From contig NZ_CP098740.1 of assembly GCF_026167665.1 (NCBI RefSeq), positions 5,332,001 through 5,396,000 of the forward strand: a DNA stretch of 64,000 bases, given 5' to 3'. The first letter of the stretch is position 1. Each line of letters begins with the position of its first letter. A program made the position numbers and the translations under genes. This DNA comes from Streptomyces drozdowiczii (GTDB lineage: Bacteria > Actinomycetota > Actinomycetes > Streptomycetales > Streptomycetaceae). Positions 63,567 to 64,000 of this stretch are shown in pieces. The notes under the pieces were generated by a model. That model was given only the letters and a program-made list of their open reading frames with translations. It made no database searches and was not told where the DNA came from.

Positions 63567-63599
63567 CGGGGGCCGGGGAGGGCAGCCTCCCGGCCCCCG
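63567..63599 (+). terminator. Terminator after tpiA
   Basis: Stem of about 14 bp (63567-63581 with 63586-63599) with one bulged G and a GCAG loop, 32 nt after tpiA. Confidence 0.8.
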
Positions 63600-63644
63600 T
63601 AGTTCGCACTAGCAGTCGGTATTTCCGGAAAGTAGGGACCAGCC

Positions 63645-63881
63645 GTGATTCTGGGGTTCGAGATCGCCCTGATCGTCTTCAGCCTGCTGCTGATGCTGCT
63701 GGTGCTCATGCACAAGGGCAAGGGCGGCGGTCTCTCCGACATGTTCGGCGGCGGCATGCAGTCCTCCGTCGGCGGCTCCTCGGTCGCCGAGCGCAACCTC
63801 GACCGCATCACCGTCGTGGTCGGTCTGGGCTGGTTCGCGTGCATCGTGGTGCTTGGTCTGCTCATCAAGCTGGACAACTGA
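63645..63881 (+). CDS. secG: Preprotein translocase subunit SecG
   Basis: A 78-aa small membrane protein of the Sec translocon. It has two helices (ILGFEIALIVFSLLLMLLVL and ITVVVGLGWFACIVVLGLLI) joined by the conserved cytoplasmic loop MHKGKGGGLSDMFGGGMQSS. The start is GTG 63645, with AGGGA about 7 nt upstream. It is 110 bp after tpiA, separated by a terminator, and before an RbpA-family gene, the usual Streptomyces order. Confidence 0.95.
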   Translation: MILGFEIALIVFSLLLMLLVLMHKGKGGGLSDMFGGGMQSSVGGSSVAERNLDRITVVVGLGWFACIVVLGLLIKLDN

Positions 63882-63990
63882 CCCGTCGTACGCGTTTCCC
63901 GGTGACGGTGTAACTCCTTTCACTGGACGCGCGTTGGGCCTTACGTAGACTGGGGCATCCTCGAGCACCATCACGCAGGGAGTTACGACC

Positions 63991-64000
63991 GTGGCAAGTG
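63991..64000 (+). CDS. Start of RbpA-family RNA polymerase-binding protein gene (partial)
   Basis: Only GTG GCA AGT and one further base are inside the window, after a CAGGGAG ribosome site at about 63976-63982. The codons (V/M-A-S) and position after secG fit the RbpA-type zinc protein that usually follows secG in Streptomyces and starts MASGNAIRG. This is inferred from synteny as I remember it; the coding sequence itself is out of view. A TAGACT-like -10 lies at 63946-63951. Confidence 0.4.

Overview
The window is chromosomal DNA of a Streptomyces, or a very close actinomycete. GC content is very high with strong third-position GC bias, GTG starts are common, and the gene set is typical: whiA, rapZ and yvcK as one operon, 30S S1, TerD/TerC proteins, a mycothiol-dependent enzyme family and an actinobacterial DUF6343 protein. 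The gene order polA ... rpsA ... coaE ... uvrB ... uvrA ... uvrC-rapZ-yvcK-whiA ... gap-pgk-tpiA-secG is, as I remember it, the conserved core order of Streptomyces chromosomes. I see no insertion sequence, CRISPR array, rRNA, canonical tRNA or prophage.

Layout. 0-11 kb: an FdhF/YdeP-type molybdopterin oxidoreductase cut by the left edge, polA, a DUF4184 membrane protein, a secreted lytic transglycosylase, helicase hrpB and a frameshifted methyltransferase. 11-17 kb: rpsA with a clear housekeeping promoter, a Tat-exported amine oxidase, a PAC2 protein, coaE, a TPR protein and DUF6343. 17-23 kb: a secreted SGNH esterase, alpha/beta hydrolase and tyrosine phosphatase cluster, a PucR-type regulator and a methyltransferase. 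23-32 kb: a lipoprotein, a slipin, a SNF2 helicase coupled to a SWIM zinc-finger protein, a TetR regulator with a perfect operator, and DUF3574. 31.4-32.5 kb: a conserved protein of unknown function followed by a non-coding region that folds into a circularly permuted tRNA, the hallmark of YrlA-type bacterial Y RNAs. No Ro60 gene is in the window. 32.5-40 kb: aminotransferase and HxlR regulator, cupin, NTF2-like protein, a uridine-kinase-like protein, psuK-psuG, ogt and a glycerophosphodiesterase. 40-52 kb: an MHYT protein, uvrB, two TerD genes (one frameshifted), TerC under a yybP-ykoY manganese riboswitch, an MBL hydrolase, a maleylpyruvate-isomerase-family protein, uvrA and a Rieske protein. 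52-64 kb: an HTH regulator, a secreted cysteine protease with a coupled partner, uvrC-rapZ-yvcK-whiA, gap-pgk-tpiA, secG and the first codons of an RbpA-family gene.

How the genes fit together. DNA repair dominates: polA, uvrA, uvrB, uvrC, ogt and a SNF2 helicase. polA, uvrB, ogt, uvrC and probably the SNF2 gene carry promoters resembling the LexA-independent RecA-NDp (PafBC) motif. In polA, uvrB and ogt the start codon lies exactly 6 nt after the -10, so these mRNAs should be leaderless. uvrA instead has a degenerate LexA-box-like sequence. The lower glycolytic genes form one transcription unit with a strong internal hairpin between gap and pgk.

Three genes (methyltransferase near 10.86 kb, large TerD gene near 45.05 kb, whiA near 59.50 kb) are each broken by what looks like one missing base in a G/C homopolymer. 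The shared pattern, and the hit on whiA, suggest sequencing or assembly error rather than real gene loss. All work was by eye; family names rest on recalled motifs and no database was searched.
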